From assembly GCF_002154695.1 (NCBI RefSeq), contig NZ_MTAV01000014.1:75880-139879 (forward strand): a stretch of DNA of 64,000 nt, given 5' to 3'. Both the position numbers and the translations under genes were made by a program. Origin of the DNA: Nostoc sp. T09 (lineage in GTDB: Bacteria; Cyanobacteriota; Cyanobacteriia; Cyanobacteriales; Nostocaceae). The notes below the pieces were generated by a model. The model searched no databases, had not been told where the DNA came from, and saw nothing but the letters and a program-made list of their open reading frames with translations. Below are positions 33,303-43,168 of this stretch, in pieces (the first letter of the stretch is position 1; each line of letters opens with the position of its first letter).

Positions 33303-33533
33303 TTAAACAGTAATTCCAGCCAACAAACTAGATAAAGACTCTAAGGTTATAGTTCTAGAAGCACCACCAAAGGTGAAAGTTGAACCAGCCGGAGTATTAG
33401 TGGATGCTACTGGTCCGAGGACTGCGATATCTGATGTCTTCAAAGTAGCGAGCTGTGCTAACGCACCAACAATTCCGCCACTAACTAGTTCTTGTTCTTC
33501 AACGCTTACTTCAACAAACAATTGGTTAGACAT
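33303..33533 (-). CDS. double-glycine-leader peptide precursor 1
   Basis: A 76-residue precursor. The ATG at 33533 follows CCAGGAGATTCCAATC and fits the leader MSNQLFVEVSVEEQELVSGG, cut after Gly-Gly. The hydrophobic, Thr/Ala/Gly-rich core (IVGALAQLATLKTSDIAVLG ...) lacks cysteine. It resembles cyanobacterial double-glycine bacteriocin precursors. It is first in the co-directional exporter block. Confidence 0.8.
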   Translation of the reverse strand: MSNQLFVEVSVEEQELVSGGIVGALAQLATLKTSDIAVLGPVASTNTPAGSTFTFGGASRTITLESLSSLLAGITV

Positions 33534-34084
33534 GATTGGAATCTCCTGGATTTTAAGAGTTTCGCGAGTTGCTTGCCACTTGTTGGCTGCTTCTCTCCTC
33601 GCTTGATTAATACGATATAAGGAAGTACCCAGGTGAGTCATTCTCATTTTCTGCAAACTTAATTACCAAAGTTAGAAAATCCTATTGCCGAAATACGTAA
33701 GTGTAACTACCGAAAAGTACATATAATAATTACACTATATTTCACTGAATCTTATCAAAAAACTGGAGAAATTTTTTACTAGCTTTAAAAAAATATTTTA
33801 TATATGTGGCACTAAAAACTTGATATATAGGAGTTTATCAAAAAAATATAGAAAATTATTACTGCCTTTAAGAAAAATATTTTGAAATCGGATAATCAAC
33901 GACTAGTGTTAAATTTAACAGTAGCCGTTTGTATGGAATAGACGTTTTCTACAGAAATGGGCGGTTAGAAACCGCGTCTACACAGACAAAACCCGCGCAG
34001 GCGGGTTTCAAATTCTTTAATTGACCAAAGTCCGCGGAGGCGGACTTTGTTTGTATAGCCGCGAATTCTATTCGCCAGGACTTC
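33534..34084. other. upstream region of the peptide cluster and argD 3' flank
   Basis: AT-rich DNA (33700-33900) precedes precursor 1 and should hold its promoter. A block of small palindromes follows at 33961-34048. No gene is seen. Confidence 0.5.
33961..34048. repeat. cluster of three small palindromes downstream of argD
   Basis: GCGGTTAGAAACCGC, AAACCCGCGCAGGCGGGTTT and AAAGTCCGCGGAGGCGGACTTT occur in series. They share a GCGNAGGCG centre typical of Nostoc intergenic repeats and could act as a terminator region for argD. Confidence 0.65.
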
Positions 34085-35368
34085 TTATACCGTGACAGTA
34101 GCTAAGGCTTTGTCAACAGCTTGCAAGGCTGTATTGACTTCTGCCTCTGTGACAATTAGTGGTGGTACAAACCGAACGACTTTTGGCCCAGCTGGTACAA
34201 GCAGTACGCCTTCTGCGATCGCAACTTTGACAATATCAGCTGCGGTTAGCTGGATATCGGCTGGCAATTCTAATCCGTTGATTAAACCCCATCCCCGAAC
34301 ATCGGCAATGTAATTAGGATATTTGGCCGCGATCGCTCTTAATCCATCTCGCAGTTGTTCACCTCGCTGCTGTACATTCTGCAAAATATTTTCTTTCTCT
34401 AATGTTTGGCAAACCGCCAGCGCTACTCCACAAGCAAAAGGATTGCCACCAAAGGTACTGGCGTGTTCCCCAGGCTGGAACACATCGCAGAATTTCTTAC
34501 TCATCATGGCACCGATGGGGATACCACCACCCAGCCCTTTGGCACTGGTGAAGATATCCGGCTCAACGCCGAGAGTTTCATAACCCCATAACTTACCACT
34601 GCGTCCCATGCCAACTTGCACTTCATCGAATATTAGCAAAACGCCAGTTTCATCACAGATTTGCCGCAGCTTTTGGAAGTAAGCAACATCACCTGGACAG
34701 ACACCGCCTTCTCCTTGCAAAGGCTCTAATAAAATTGCGGCGACACGGTAATCACCTTCATCTAGTTCGCTAATCGCTGCTTCCACTGCGCCAATATCGT
34801 TGTAAGGTACATAGTGAAAACCAGGAACCAAGGGATCAAAGTATTTTTGATACTTTGGTTGTCCGGTAGCAGTAATCGTTGCTAAAGTCCGCCCGTGGAA
34901 ACTAGCATTGGCAGTTAAGATAATTGGTCGTTCAATTTCTAGTACAGTATGGGCGTATTTCCGTGCTAATTTTATTGCCGCTTCGTTAGCCTCAGCACCA
35001 GAGTTGCAGAAAAAGACGCGATCGGCACAGGAATGTTGAATGATCCATTTTGCCAATTCACCTTGTTCGGGAATGTAGTACAAATTAGAGACGTGATGCA
35101 GCTTCTGGATTTGGCGTGTGACTGCTTCTACCATTGCTGGGTGGGCATGTCCTAAAGTACAAGTGGCAATTCCGGCCACAAAGTCCAGATATTCCCGCCC
35201 CTGAGTATCCCAAACCCGGCATCCTGCTCCCCGTTCTAGGGCTAGAGGAAACCGGGCATAGGTCGACATAACAGCTTCATCGAAGCTGTTTGGCTCAAAG
35301 GGGCTAGATGGTAAAGTATCTGACTGTGGGGGGATGGTGGCTTCTTCAACTAAAGTTTGTCTGCTCAC
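34085..35368 (-). CDS. argD: acetylornithine aminotransferase
   Basis: PLP enzyme of arginine synthesis (N-acetylglutamate semialdehyde to N-acetylornithine), 427 residues. It has ARFPLALERGAGCRVWD, GLGHAHP-like TLGHAHP, FFCNSGAEANEAAIKLAR, the cofactor Asp in IFDEVQVGMGRSG and the PLP-lysine in TSAKGLGGGIPIGAM. The first ~30 residues are a loosely conserved extension. Related omega-aminotransferases exist, but the motif set fits ArgD best. Confidence 0.92.
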   Translation of the reverse strand: MSRQTLVEEATIPPQSDTLPSSPFEPNSFDEAVMSTYARFPLALERGAGCRVWDTQGREYLDFVAGIATCTLGHAHPAMVEAVTRQIQKLHHVSNLYYIPEQGELAKWIIQHSCADRVFFCNSGAEANEAAIKLARKYAHTVLEIERPIILTANASFHGRTLATITATGQPKYQKYFDPLVPGFHYVPYNDIGAVEAAISELDEGDYRVAAILLEPLQGEGGVCPGDVAYFQKLRQICDETGVLLIFDEVQVGMGRSGKLWGYETLGVEPDIFTSAKGLGGGIPIGAMMSKKFCDVFQPGEHASTFGGNPFACGVALAVCQTLEKENILQNVQQRGEQLRDGLRAIAAKYPNYIADVRGWGLINGLELPADIQLTAADIVKVAIAEGVLLVPAGPKVVRFVPPLIVTEAEVNTALQAVDKALATVTV

Positions 35369-35516
35369 TACCTCTCCTTCGGAAAATCTTTTGATCGTAT
35401 AGTTATCTACTAGTGTCCTAGAAATTTATTAAAAATTTCGACTATTTTCTGCAACTATCATTTTTTTTAAGGCTAAGCCTCAGATATTCTCAAACGAGTG
35501 GCAGTGGTGAAAAATT

Positions 35517-36581
35517 TTGTATTTAAGGCCTGAGCAAACATATCAACGTATTCAAAAAGAGCTAATGGCTGGGGCGATCGCTCTTGGCTGTGTGTTCTTA
35601 ATTGGGACTTTGTGGTACTGCTTGGTAGAAGGCTGGTCATGGGAAGATGCAGCTTACATGACGGTAATTACCTTGGCTACAGTCGGATATGGGGAAACAC
35701 ACCCCTTAGGTAACCGCGGAAGATTGTTTACCATTGCCTTAATTTTGATGGGTGTGATCAATATCGGTTACATTGTCAATAGATTTACAGAAGCTGTAAT
35801 TCAAGGCTACTTTCAAGAAGGAATTCGACTACGGCAACAGAGGCGGTTAATGGAATCCCTATCAGGACATTACATTATTTGTGGATTTAGTCGCACAGGT
35901 CGCCAAATTGCCAAAGAGTTTCGGGCAGAAGGTGTATCTTTTGTTGTGATTGATTCTGAGCCGGAATCTGTGCAAAGAGCGCAAGTAGAAGGTTATATAG
36001 TATACCTTGGTGATGCAACGTTAGATGAATCACTATTAAGAGTGGGTATAGAGCGAGCGATTTGTCTGGTAGCGGCACTGCCTTCAGACGCAGAAAATTT
36101 ATATACAGTCTTATCAGCAAAAACACTAAATCCAGGAATTCGGGCGATCGCTAGAGCAAGTACAGAAGAAGCTTTACAAAAATTACAACGTGGTGGTGCA
36201 GATGCGGTGATTTCTCCTTATATTACTGGTGGGAAAAGAATGGCAGCAGCAGCCCTCAGACCCCAGGTTTTGGATTTTGTCGATGGTATTCTTTCAGGTT
36301 CAGACCGCCAATTGTACATGGAAGAATTTTTGCTCGACCCAGCTTTTTGTCCTTTTGTTGGACAAACCCTACAAAAAGCCAAATTGCGATCGCAAACTGG
36401 GGCGTTAGTTTTAGCTATTCGCCGCACTGATGGGAATTTGATTGGTGGTCCGACTGGTGAAACTGTTTTAATGCCAGGAGATACCTTAATCTGCATGGGT
36501 ACAGCTGAACAATTGCGTAGCCTCAACCAAGTTCTGGGTCCAATTATGTCCCAAAAATTGCGTAAACCTAAAAATAGCTGA
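35517..36581 (+). CDS. two-helix K+ channel with RCK (TrkA-N/TrkA-C) domains
   Basis: Potassium channel subunit of 354 residues. Two membrane helices (~18-38 and ~75-95) flank a pore loop with the selectivity filter TVGYGE. RCK_N follows (YIICGFSRTGRQIAKEF, a Rossmann GxGxxG-like site), then a TrkA_C domain (FVGQTLQKAKLRSQTGALVLAI). Start is a TTG; no better in-frame start is visible. A hairpin at 36578-36599 follows the stop. Confidence 0.88.
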   Translation: MYLRPEQTYQRIQKELMAGAIALGCVFLIGTLWYCLVEGWSWEDAAYMTVITLATVGYGETHPLGNRGRLFTIALILMGVINIGYIVNRFTEAVIQGYFQEGIRLRQQRRLMESLSGHYIICGFSRTGRQIAKEFRAEGVSFVVIDSEPESVQRAQVEGYIVYLGDATLDESLLRVGIERAICLVAALPSDAENLYTVLSAKTLNPGIRAIARASTEEALQKLQRGGADAVISPYITGGKRMAAAALRPQVLDFVDGILSGSDRQLYMEEFLLDPAFCPFVGQTLQKAKLRSQTGALVLAIRRTDGNLIGGPTGETVLMPGDTLICMGTAEQLRSLNQVLGPIMSQKLRKPKNS

Positions 36582-36741
36582 TCGGGATATCGATCAGCCA
36601 ATGTGTTGCACTCTGCACGTTATAGATACCCCTAGATACAGAGCGGTTAAAGGCAGGATAGCAAATAGCGTGGGACTACCAACCCTACAGCCAAAAACTG
36701 TCATTCCTCTTTTACAAAATTATTTTTAATGTACAAATAAG

Positions 36742-36769
36742 AAAAAAGGTTTGGCTGGTTACCAGACCT
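36742..36769 (-). terminator. minus-strand intrinsic terminator in a gene-free region
   Basis: AGGTCTGG/CCAAACCT with a 7-nt loop is followed by TTTTTTC on the minus strand. No minus-strand protein gene precedes it within 2 kb, so an untranslated transcript must end here if it is used. Confidence 0.6.
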
Positions 36770-36994
36770 CTATATAAATCCAGTGCATAACAACATCCCG
36801 GATCAATTTACTCTTTATTTTTTAGTACAGCATCTTCCTATAGGATGTGTTCAAATCATTTGAAAGCTGATAGTACGTAAATCTATAGCAACGTCTATTT
36901 GAATTTGTAAATTTCCTAACAGAGGCAGGTAACATAATATCAAACGTTAGCAATTAAATATTTAGATAAAAGTAATCCAAAACAGCCTGAAAGC

Positions 36995-37065
36995 AAAATA
37001 AAAGACGGGTATTATCCCGCCGAGATAGCTTGAAAGTGGTAATACACCTTGGACTCTGGAAAAAT
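36995..37065 (-). ncRNA. candidate small RNA, unit 2 of a duplicated pair
   Basis: The minus strand reads CCAAGGTGTATTACCACTT ... then a GGCGGG/CCCGTC hairpin and TTTTATTTT. Upstream, TTGACA (18-nt spacer) and TGTAAT could form a promoter. It aligns with unit 1 at 37231. Predicted length is ~70 nt. Confidence 0.5.
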
Positions 37066-37230
37066 TACACAAATAAATTAAATAGGTTGTCAAGATTATC
37101 AAGGATACGAACTAAAAAACGGTTATTTGTGCCGTATTTGATGTTGTAATCCGGTTAATCTTTTCAATTTTTATGAACATAACATAGCTAAATTTTGACA
37201 AGTTGCCAAAATGCCGAATAGTCAAACAGC

Positions 37231-37290
37231 AAAAAAGACGGAGTTTAACCCGCCTTTAAGAGAGTAAGTGAAAACATCTTGGTAATATCT
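37231..37290 (-). ncRNA. candidate small RNA, unit 1 of a duplicated pair
   Basis: The minus strand reads CCAAGATGTTTTCACTTACT ... then a GGCGG/CCGTC hairpin followed by TTTTTT. A TATATT box lies about 15 nt before the first conserved base, and TTTGACAATTCGGCA lies further upstream. The layout is like tandem-arrayed sRNAs known in Nostocales; identity with any of them is not shown. Confidence 0.5.
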
Positions 37291-37904
37291 GCAATATATC
37301 AAGTGAATTTGCCTGCTAGTTGCCAAAGTGCCGAATTGTCAAAAATAAAACAATTACGTTAATTAATTTACGATTACATGAAGTTATGTATGTCATAAAA
37401 ATTTAACTTTTGCAAAATGCGGAATGTAGCAATGGCATTGTGTAATCAATCATGATTAGCTACTTAATCAAATCTACTTGCCATTGCTAAAGGATAAACG
37501 GAGGGATAAATTTTCTAGTGCAGTATTGCATTAATAACTATAGAGTTAAAAACAAATCAAGGTTAATGTTCTTAGCAGGCTTGCTTTCGCTTAGTCCATC
37601 AGAATGTTATCTAAACCAATAAAGTTGGACAGCATAGATTATGTTCTTGCACTAGCGATCGCCTGTAAAAACTCACAGGCTGGTATCAGTGTGAAAAATC
37701 TGCCAATTAGAGGTTGGCTTCTCTAGGCTAATTTAGATTTTAGCCATCAAAACCAGTCTCTAGAAGGATTTCGTGGCATCCTAACTTTTGCAACGCAACC
37801 GTCATTGGAGACATGCTTGCTATATCCTAAGTATAAACATAGACAATGGCTTGTTTGACAAGCATGAGTCAGTTAACAGGTAACTAAATACGTAACTCTT
37901 GTTT

Positions 37905-38831
37905 ATGAATAGTGCGCGTCTTGAACAAACTAGCATCTACTTATCTATCGGTGGTGCTTTATTTCTAGCGATTTTGGGCATTTGCTTCGGATTAGCCGTC
38001 CAATCGGGAGCAGTATTGCTTGATGCTTTCTTTAATGTGATTACTTTTGTAATGGCATTAACCACATTGTGGATTTCTCGGCTATTGAAACGCCCAGAGG
38101 GACGAAAGTTTCAATTTGGTTATAAGGGCTTTAGTCCCTTGCTTAACTTATGCAAGTCACTACTGATTGCTGGATTGTCCATGTTTGCCTTTGCTTCTTC
38201 AGCGGCTGCGTTGTTACATGGTGGCAGACATATTGATGCAGGAGTAGTAGTAATTTATGCCGTGATTGCTGCATTTACCTGTCTCATCATTTCAATTACA
38301 CATACCGTTATCGCTAAAAAGACGGGATCTCCAATAGTACGTGTAGATGCAAAAAATTGGATGATTAACGGGATAATTGGTCTTTCTGTTGGGATTGTAT
38401 TTAGTATTGTCACACTAATTAAACAAACCTCTTTTGCTTGGTTTGTGCCCTATGCAGACCCCACAATTGTGATCATATTAGTGCTACTGACTGTGCCTAT
38501 ACCTGCTAAAGTTATACTTGAAAGTTTGAATCAACTTTTGTTGGGTGCTCCCCAAGCAGCTTTGCAAAAACGTATCAATGATTTACTTGATGTTGCAACA
38601 ACAAAATTTCCTTGTGCCAAGCGTTATTTGAGAATGACAGAAGTAGGAGAGGCTTTATATCTCCATCTTTACTGGCTAGTACCTAATGATGAGAAATTAA
38701 CTAGTATCGAAGCAATCGATGCCATGCGACACCAAATCACCGATATTGTGAAACAAGAATTTCCTAATGTCACCCTCGATATTCTTTTTACCCAAGATGA
38801 GCAATGGTTTCGTACCATGAATCCCGGATAA
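37905..38831 (+). CDS. cation diffusion facilitator family transporter
   Basis: A 308-residue membrane protein with six predicted helices (~10-200) and a cytosolic C-terminal domain. SGAVLLDAFFNVITFVMAL in helix 2 carries the metal-site Asp region of CDF proteins, and FQFGYKGFSPLLNL matches the loop after helix 2. In helix 5 the expected HxxxD pair is weak (VDAKNWMINGIIGL). Efflux of Zn2+, Fe2+ or Mn2+ is typical; the metal is not predictable. The ATG at 37905 is preferred to a TTG two codons upstream. Confidence 0.8.
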   Translation: MNSARLEQTSIYLSIGGALFLAILGICFGLAVQSGAVLLDAFFNVITFVMALTTLWISRLLKRPEGRKFQFGYKGFSPLLNLCKSLLIAGLSMFAFASSAAALLHGGRHIDAGVVVIYAVIAAFTCLIISITHTVIAKKTGSPIVRVDAKNWMINGIIGLSVGIVFSIVTLIKQTSFAWFVPYADPTIVIILVLLTVPIPAKVILESLNQLLLGAPQAALQKRINDLLDVATTKFPCAKRYLRMTEVGEALYLHLYWLVPNDEKLTSIEAIDAMRHQITDIVKQEFPNVTLDILFTQDEQWFRTMNPG

Positions 38832-39006
38832 ATTTTGCAGCATTTTCGATCAGAATAGGGTGACTGCAAAAATTAGCACTAGTGAATTTTATTCTTGAAA
38901 AAGCCACATCTTCGACAGCCAAGTACACAGGTTCATCAGAGAGAAAATATTTACCCCAGAGCAATTAATAAGGTAATTTTACGGTTACCATTTTTTAATT
39001 AAAAGC

Positions 39007-39039
39007 AAAAAGCGGTTTGGATTTTCCAGCCGCTTTTTT
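39007..39039. terminator. bidirectional terminator between convergent genes
   Basis: AAAAAGCGG/CCGCTTTTTT with a 14-nt loop has T-tracts in both directions. It separates the CDF gene (+) from the GH31 gene (-). Confidence 0.8.
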
Positions 39040-39050
39040 ATGTTGGTGAC

Positions 39051-41111
39051 TTACTCTGCTTGCAAGCGAATCTTTAAGAAGCGATCGCACTTTAATTGTT
39101 GCCCCTGACAAGTAACTTCTGCATCATCTACCCAAGCTTGCTGAAGTTTCAACCCATGCAAATGGATCTGTACGCTTGTGTAAGGGAAAGGGTAATCTCC
39201 TTGTTCTTCCCAAGTAAATTCTAAACCGTTTGCCAATCTTAGCAGATGGAATTTATCCAGTCGGGATGCTCCATAACCATCACCCGCATCGCTGTATAGC
39301 TGAGTAAAACTTTTACCTTGTGTAGGTGGGTAAAGGTGAAGAGTAAGTTGCTTATTTTCTTCCATAGGTAAGATACTCCCGGCTTTAACCAACACAGGAA
39401 TGCTTTCTAGCGGTGCTGAAAGACTTACCTGTTGTCCACCCTCAAATACTGTGTCATCCCAAAAACTATACCAACGTCCTGGGGGTAAAATAACTTGCCG
39501 TGATTTCCCTCCCTCTTCAACAATGGGACAAACCAGTAAAGCATCACCTAACAAGAAAGCATCTTCTACATCCCACAGTGTTGTATCATCGCTACCAGCC
39601 CAAAACAGCGGGCGCACAGGCGGATAACCCTTCTGTGCCGCTTCCCAGGATAGAGTATAAAAGTAAGGTAGCAGGCGGTAGCGCAATTCCATGAAGGAGC
39701 GAATGATACTTAGGTAAGGTTCGCCGTAAGTCCAGGGCGTGCGGTGTTCTACATTATTAGAAGAGTGAGTCCGATAAAATGTGAAGAAGCTTGCCATCTG
39801 GAACCAACGTAAGTATAGTTCCGCACTCGGATTACCCTGGAAACCACCAATATCCGGCCCACTGTAGGGAATCCCAGAAAGCCCTAAGCCAACAATTGTT
39901 GATATTGTTTGGCGTAACGCACTCCAACTAGATTCAATATCCCCAGTCCAAGTCCAAGCATAGCGCTGAAGTCCTGCCCAACCTGCACGGGAAACTATAA
40001 AAGGTCGTTTCTCTGGGCGGTATTGACGCAAACTTTCGTAGCCGGCTTCTGCTTGCAACAAACCGTAAATATTATGAGCTTCGCGGTGATCGCCACCTCT
40101 ACCTTCCATAAAATGTTGAGTGACTTTTGGCAAAGAGCGATCGCCGGAAGTAATAAAAGCAGCAGGTTCGTTCATATCATGCCAAAAACCTGCCACACCC
40201 ACATCCAGCAAATATGCATACTGCCGACTCCACCAACTGCGAACCTTGGGATTGGTAAAATCTGGAAATACGCACCAACCAGGCCATACAGGCGCAACTA
40301 CAAGTTTGCCATTTGGGAGTTTACAAAACCCATCTAATATTTGACCTTCTAAAAATAGGTTGCTGTGGCGACTGTACTTAATTCCTGGGTTGAGAATTGC
40401 GATAAATTGCACTCCCAGTACGGCTAATTCTTGTGTAAAACTCGCCAATTTCGGAAACCGTTCTGGGTCGATTGTGAAAGCCCGGTATCCAACTTGACAG
40501 TCAATATCCAGATGAATAGCACTTAAGGGTAATTTTTGATGTTGAAAAGCTCTAGCTTCTTCTCTCACCGCAGATTCTGTACGATACCCCCATTTAGACT
40601 GATGATAGCCTAATGCCCATCGCGGAGGTAGGGGCGCACGTCCAGTTAATTCGGTATAACGCTCTAGTAATTGTCTCGGTGAACCAGAGGTAAAATAATA
40701 ACGCAGCGATCCTCCTGTAAAGTCAGCTGTGGCAGTTTCCGCAAATGTAAAATTGGCATCAAAAGAATTCTCATAAAAAATTAGATAACTGCCAACCGAG
40801 TGGAGACCTAAATATACAGGAATGCACAGATACATCGGATCTGAGCCTGGAGGATACATCCCCGCAGCATCGTAGTTCCATATGCGATAGATTTTACTTT
40901 GTTGCTGCTCATCTTTGGCGGCCCGGAGATTTAGCGATGAAGCCCGTTCTCCTAGCCCGTAAATGCGTTCTTCTGGGCGCAGTTGTGCTTGATGAATCCA
41001 TCCTTGGTTTTTGCTCTGGGGTGGTAGTTCTTCGCGGATAATTTGCCCTGAGCGATCGCAGAATTTGAGACTACCATCTACTTCAATATATCCATCATTA
41101 ATTTGCTCCAA
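39051..41111 (-). CDS. GH31 alpha-glucosidase-family glycoside hydrolase
   Basis: Retaining alpha-glycosidase of about 686 residues. The nucleophile Asp is in GFWHDMNEPAAF and the acid/base Asp in WTWTGDIESSW. Substrate-pocket motifs LDIDCQVGYRAFT and SGPDIGGFQGNPSAELYLRW are present. The start is a TTG just after an in-frame stop. The protein lacks part of the N-terminal beta-sandwich usual in ~780-residue homologues, so 5' loss or a missed start is possible. Cytosolic; glycogen or maltodextrin breakdown is likely. Confidence 0.85.
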   Translation of the reverse strand: MEQINDGYIEVDGSLKFCDRSGQIIREELPPQSKNQGWIHQAQLRPEERIYGLGERASSLNLRAAKDEQQQSKIYRIWNYDAAGMYPPGSDPMYLCIPVYLGLHSVGSYLIFYENSFDANFTFAETATADFTGGSLRYYFTSGSPRQLLERYTELTGRAPLPPRWALGYHQSKWGYRTESAVREEARAFQHQKLPLSAIHLDIDCQVGYRAFTIDPERFPKLASFTQELAVLGVQFIAILNPGIKYSRHSNLFLEGQILDGFCKLPNGKLVVAPVWPGWCVFPDFTNPKVRSWWSRQYAYLLDVGVAGFWHDMNEPAAFITSGDRSLPKVTQHFMEGRGGDHREAHNIYGLLQAEAGYESLRQYRPEKRPFIVSRAGWAGLQRYAWTWTGDIESSWSALRQTISTIVGLGLSGIPYSGPDIGGFQGNPSAELYLRWFQMASFFTFYRTHSSNNVEHRTPWTYGEPYLSIIRSFMELRYRLLPYFYTLSWEAAQKGYPPVRPLFWAGSDDTTLWDVEDAFLLGDALLVCPIVEEGGKSRQVILPPGRWYSFWDDTVFEGGQQVSLSAPLESIPVLVKAGSILPMEENKQLTLHLYPPTQGKSFTQLYSDAGDGYGASRLDKFHLLRLANGLEFTWEEQGDYPFPYTSVQIHLHGLKLQQAWVDDAEVTCQGQQLKCDRFLKIRLQAE

Positions 41112-42004
41112 TAATCAGGCAAATTCAATCCTTTTGAGCAAGCTTGTCTTAGGCAGATTGAAGGTCAAGCCTGAGAGTTATGATTCTGCTGCGTTATCCC
41201 TAGCCAGTTATAGATCGCATATTACAGCAACCAATCAGCCCTGATTTAAGACTCTTCTACACACGTCATCATTTCAGAAAAGCCAACTCTTCAATAATTT
41301 GCTAAGTTTAGACAAAAAGTTAATTCACCCTAGGTATGATTTATTGTTTTTAATTGCTCAATGAGTCTTAAGTCTCTAGATTTATTGCTAAAAGCTGCTA
41401 ATTTGTATTAAATTTGTAGTAAATATAACAAGATAATTTAATGAAAAAAATATATGTTGCAACAACAGACACAAAATGGGAAAAAGTTGCATTAAATATA
41501 ACTTTTCTTACTGGCTATGAAAATAGAGTCAGTAAGTCGCTTTAATTTCTCGGGTCTATTTCCATCTCAGTGGACATCATTAAAGTCAGATGCCAAACTT
41601 TGTAAATTCTTTATGAAGACGATTTCCGCTTCTGCTTTCTACCATCTACTTACTTATAGCTTGGCATTGTTTGTAAACTTTGCTACTTTTAAACTAATAG
41701 TAAATAAGCGGCGCAGCTGTTATCAATCTGCGAGTTAAGGTTTTAGAGCCAAAAAAGCTGAAAATTCATCGTTAACTAAGTATAAATCCGTAGCTGTTAT
41801 AAAAAATTTACTATATACAATTTAGAATGTGAAATCCTGCTAACGGTTTGAACAAGATAATATGAATCTTATTTAAAAAATGAACAACTTTACCAAATTA
41901 ATACGTGACACTCCCCCAGGAAAATGCTACTTATTACTGTAAATAATTTTGGCTGCACTTAATACAGTCATGTTTAAGGTAGTAAATATAGTGCAATACT
42001 CAAG
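41112..42004. other. AT-rich intergenic region
   Basis: Nearly 900 nt without a convincing gene. A 73-codon frame at 41517-41738 has no ribosome site and atypical composition. No repeats or hairpins with U-tracts were recognised. Confidence 0.4.
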
Positions 42005-42943
42005 ATGTTAGGAGAAAAGGAAAAAAATATTACGCATCTCCTCCAGAGGAGACTTACTTATTACCTGGAGAGGTTGTCAATCAGCCGACAAAGCCAAAAT
42101 CATCAAGAAGAGCTAACTTGCTTAAGTCAGCTAGCAGCTATATATGAAAGACTATTTAAGTTTTCCCAAGCGTTGGAATACCATAAGCTACTTCTTGCCT
42201 TATCTCAGCGGATGGGTGCTGAAAATTGGCAGGAGGTTGCACTATACAACATAGGTAATTGTTATCGTCAACTAAGTCAATGTCATGAGTCTATTAAATA
42301 TTTTACACAACTGCTAAAAATTACTTATAAGACAGGAAATAGGAGTTTACATATTGCAGGGTTATGGCGGCTAGGAAATAATTATCACAATCTTGGTCAG
42401 TATCAAAAAGCAATTGAGTGTTTCCAAAATCAGTTAGCTATTAGTTGCGAAATAAATGAGCGTATTTGCCAAAAAAGTGCTTTAGGATCGCTAGCAAATG
42501 TTTACCAGTGTTTAGGAGATTATCAACAGGCACTTAAGTATGAACAAAAGGCTCTTCTAATTGCTCATGAAATGGAAGATATTAAAGCCATAGGAGACTC
42601 GCTAGCAAATATTGGTGGGATTTATCTTCAGTTACAGCAGTGGCAAAAAACAATTACTTTTTGTAATCAATCACTTTTGCTCGCCAGAGAAATTGAAAAC
42701 CAAAGCCTTGTGATGATTAGCCTTCACAATCTCGGTCAGGCATATAAAGGAATTGATCAGTATGAAAAAGCAATGGATTTTTTGACAACAGCCTTAGATA
42801 TTTCTGATGAGATCGGCGACAAAAGAGTCAGAAGTGCTATTTTAAAAAGCTTAAGTAATTTGTGCAGCCAAATAAATTTGCTTGAGCAAGCAATTGAATA
42901 CAATATCGAATCTTTAAGTATTAATCGCCAAACGGGTAATTAA
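42005..42943 (+). CDS. tetratricopeptide-repeat protein
   Basis: A 312-residue helical protein with about six TPR units of ~40 residues (ALYNIGNCYRQLSQCHESIKYFTQLL, GSLANVYQCLGDYQQALKYEQKALL, SLHNLGQAYKGIDQYEKAMDFLTTAL). The spacing fits the long TPR_12-type repeats of cyanobacterial signalling proteins. No catalytic domain or signal peptide is seen; a protein-protein adaptor is likely. Confidence 0.9.
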   Translation: MLGEKEKNITHLLQRRLTYYLERLSISRQSQNHQEELTCLSQLAAIYERLFKFSQALEYHKLLLALSQRMGAENWQEVALYNIGNCYRQLSQCHESIKYFTQLLKITYKTGNRSLHIAGLWRLGNNYHNLGQYQKAIECFQNQLAISCEINERICQKSALGSLANVYQCLGDYQQALKYEQKALLIAHEMEDIKAIGDSLANIGGIYLQLQQWQKTITFCNQSLLLAREIENQSLVMISLHNLGQAYKGIDQYEKAMDFLTTALDISDEIGDKRVRSAILKSLSNLCSQINLLEQAIEYNIESLSINRQTGN

Positions 42944-43040
42944 TTTAGATGAAGCATCTTTCCTAGTAAGGATTGGAACTACATAGCAACACTTGGGTAG
43001 TAATGCTCAAGCTTTAGCATACTATAAATAGTTTTATTGT

Positions 43041-43095
43041 CGTTGCTCGCGCATAGACACGCAAGGGCTTCCCGCAGGTTAAGCGTGTTCCTCGC
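43041..43095. repeat. short dispersed repeat
   Basis: TAGACACGCAAGGGCTTCCC with flanking GCG/CGC palindromes matches the core of the element at 962-1041. It lies between the TPR gene and the broken phosphotransferase gene. Confidence 0.5.
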
Positions 43096-43168
43096 GCTCA
43101 CAAAACCATCGCAAACGACCTTCAAACCGCTGCAAACTGTTAGGGTGTTGCTGCCCAATAATATAGTT

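Larger units (their letters stand above)
36582..37904. other. 1.3-kb non-coding region with candidate small RNAs
   Basis: No protein gene is seen. Three minus-strand terminator-like hairpins occur (36742-36769, 36995-37021, 37231-37254). Two of them belong to a duplicated unit annotated separately. Duplicated TTGCCAAARTGCCGAATWGTC motifs lie at 37202-37223 and 37320-37341. Confidence 0.6.

Noticed and set aside
36960-37345. Identification of the duplicated hairpin units as NsiR1
   Set aside because: NsiR1 arrays are described upstream of hetF, which is not here, and I cannot verify the sequence match; left as unnamed candidates.
41517-41738. A 73-codon frame starting MKIESVSRFNFSG
   Set aside because: No Shine-Dalgarno, unusual composition and no context; kept only as a remark in the gap entry.
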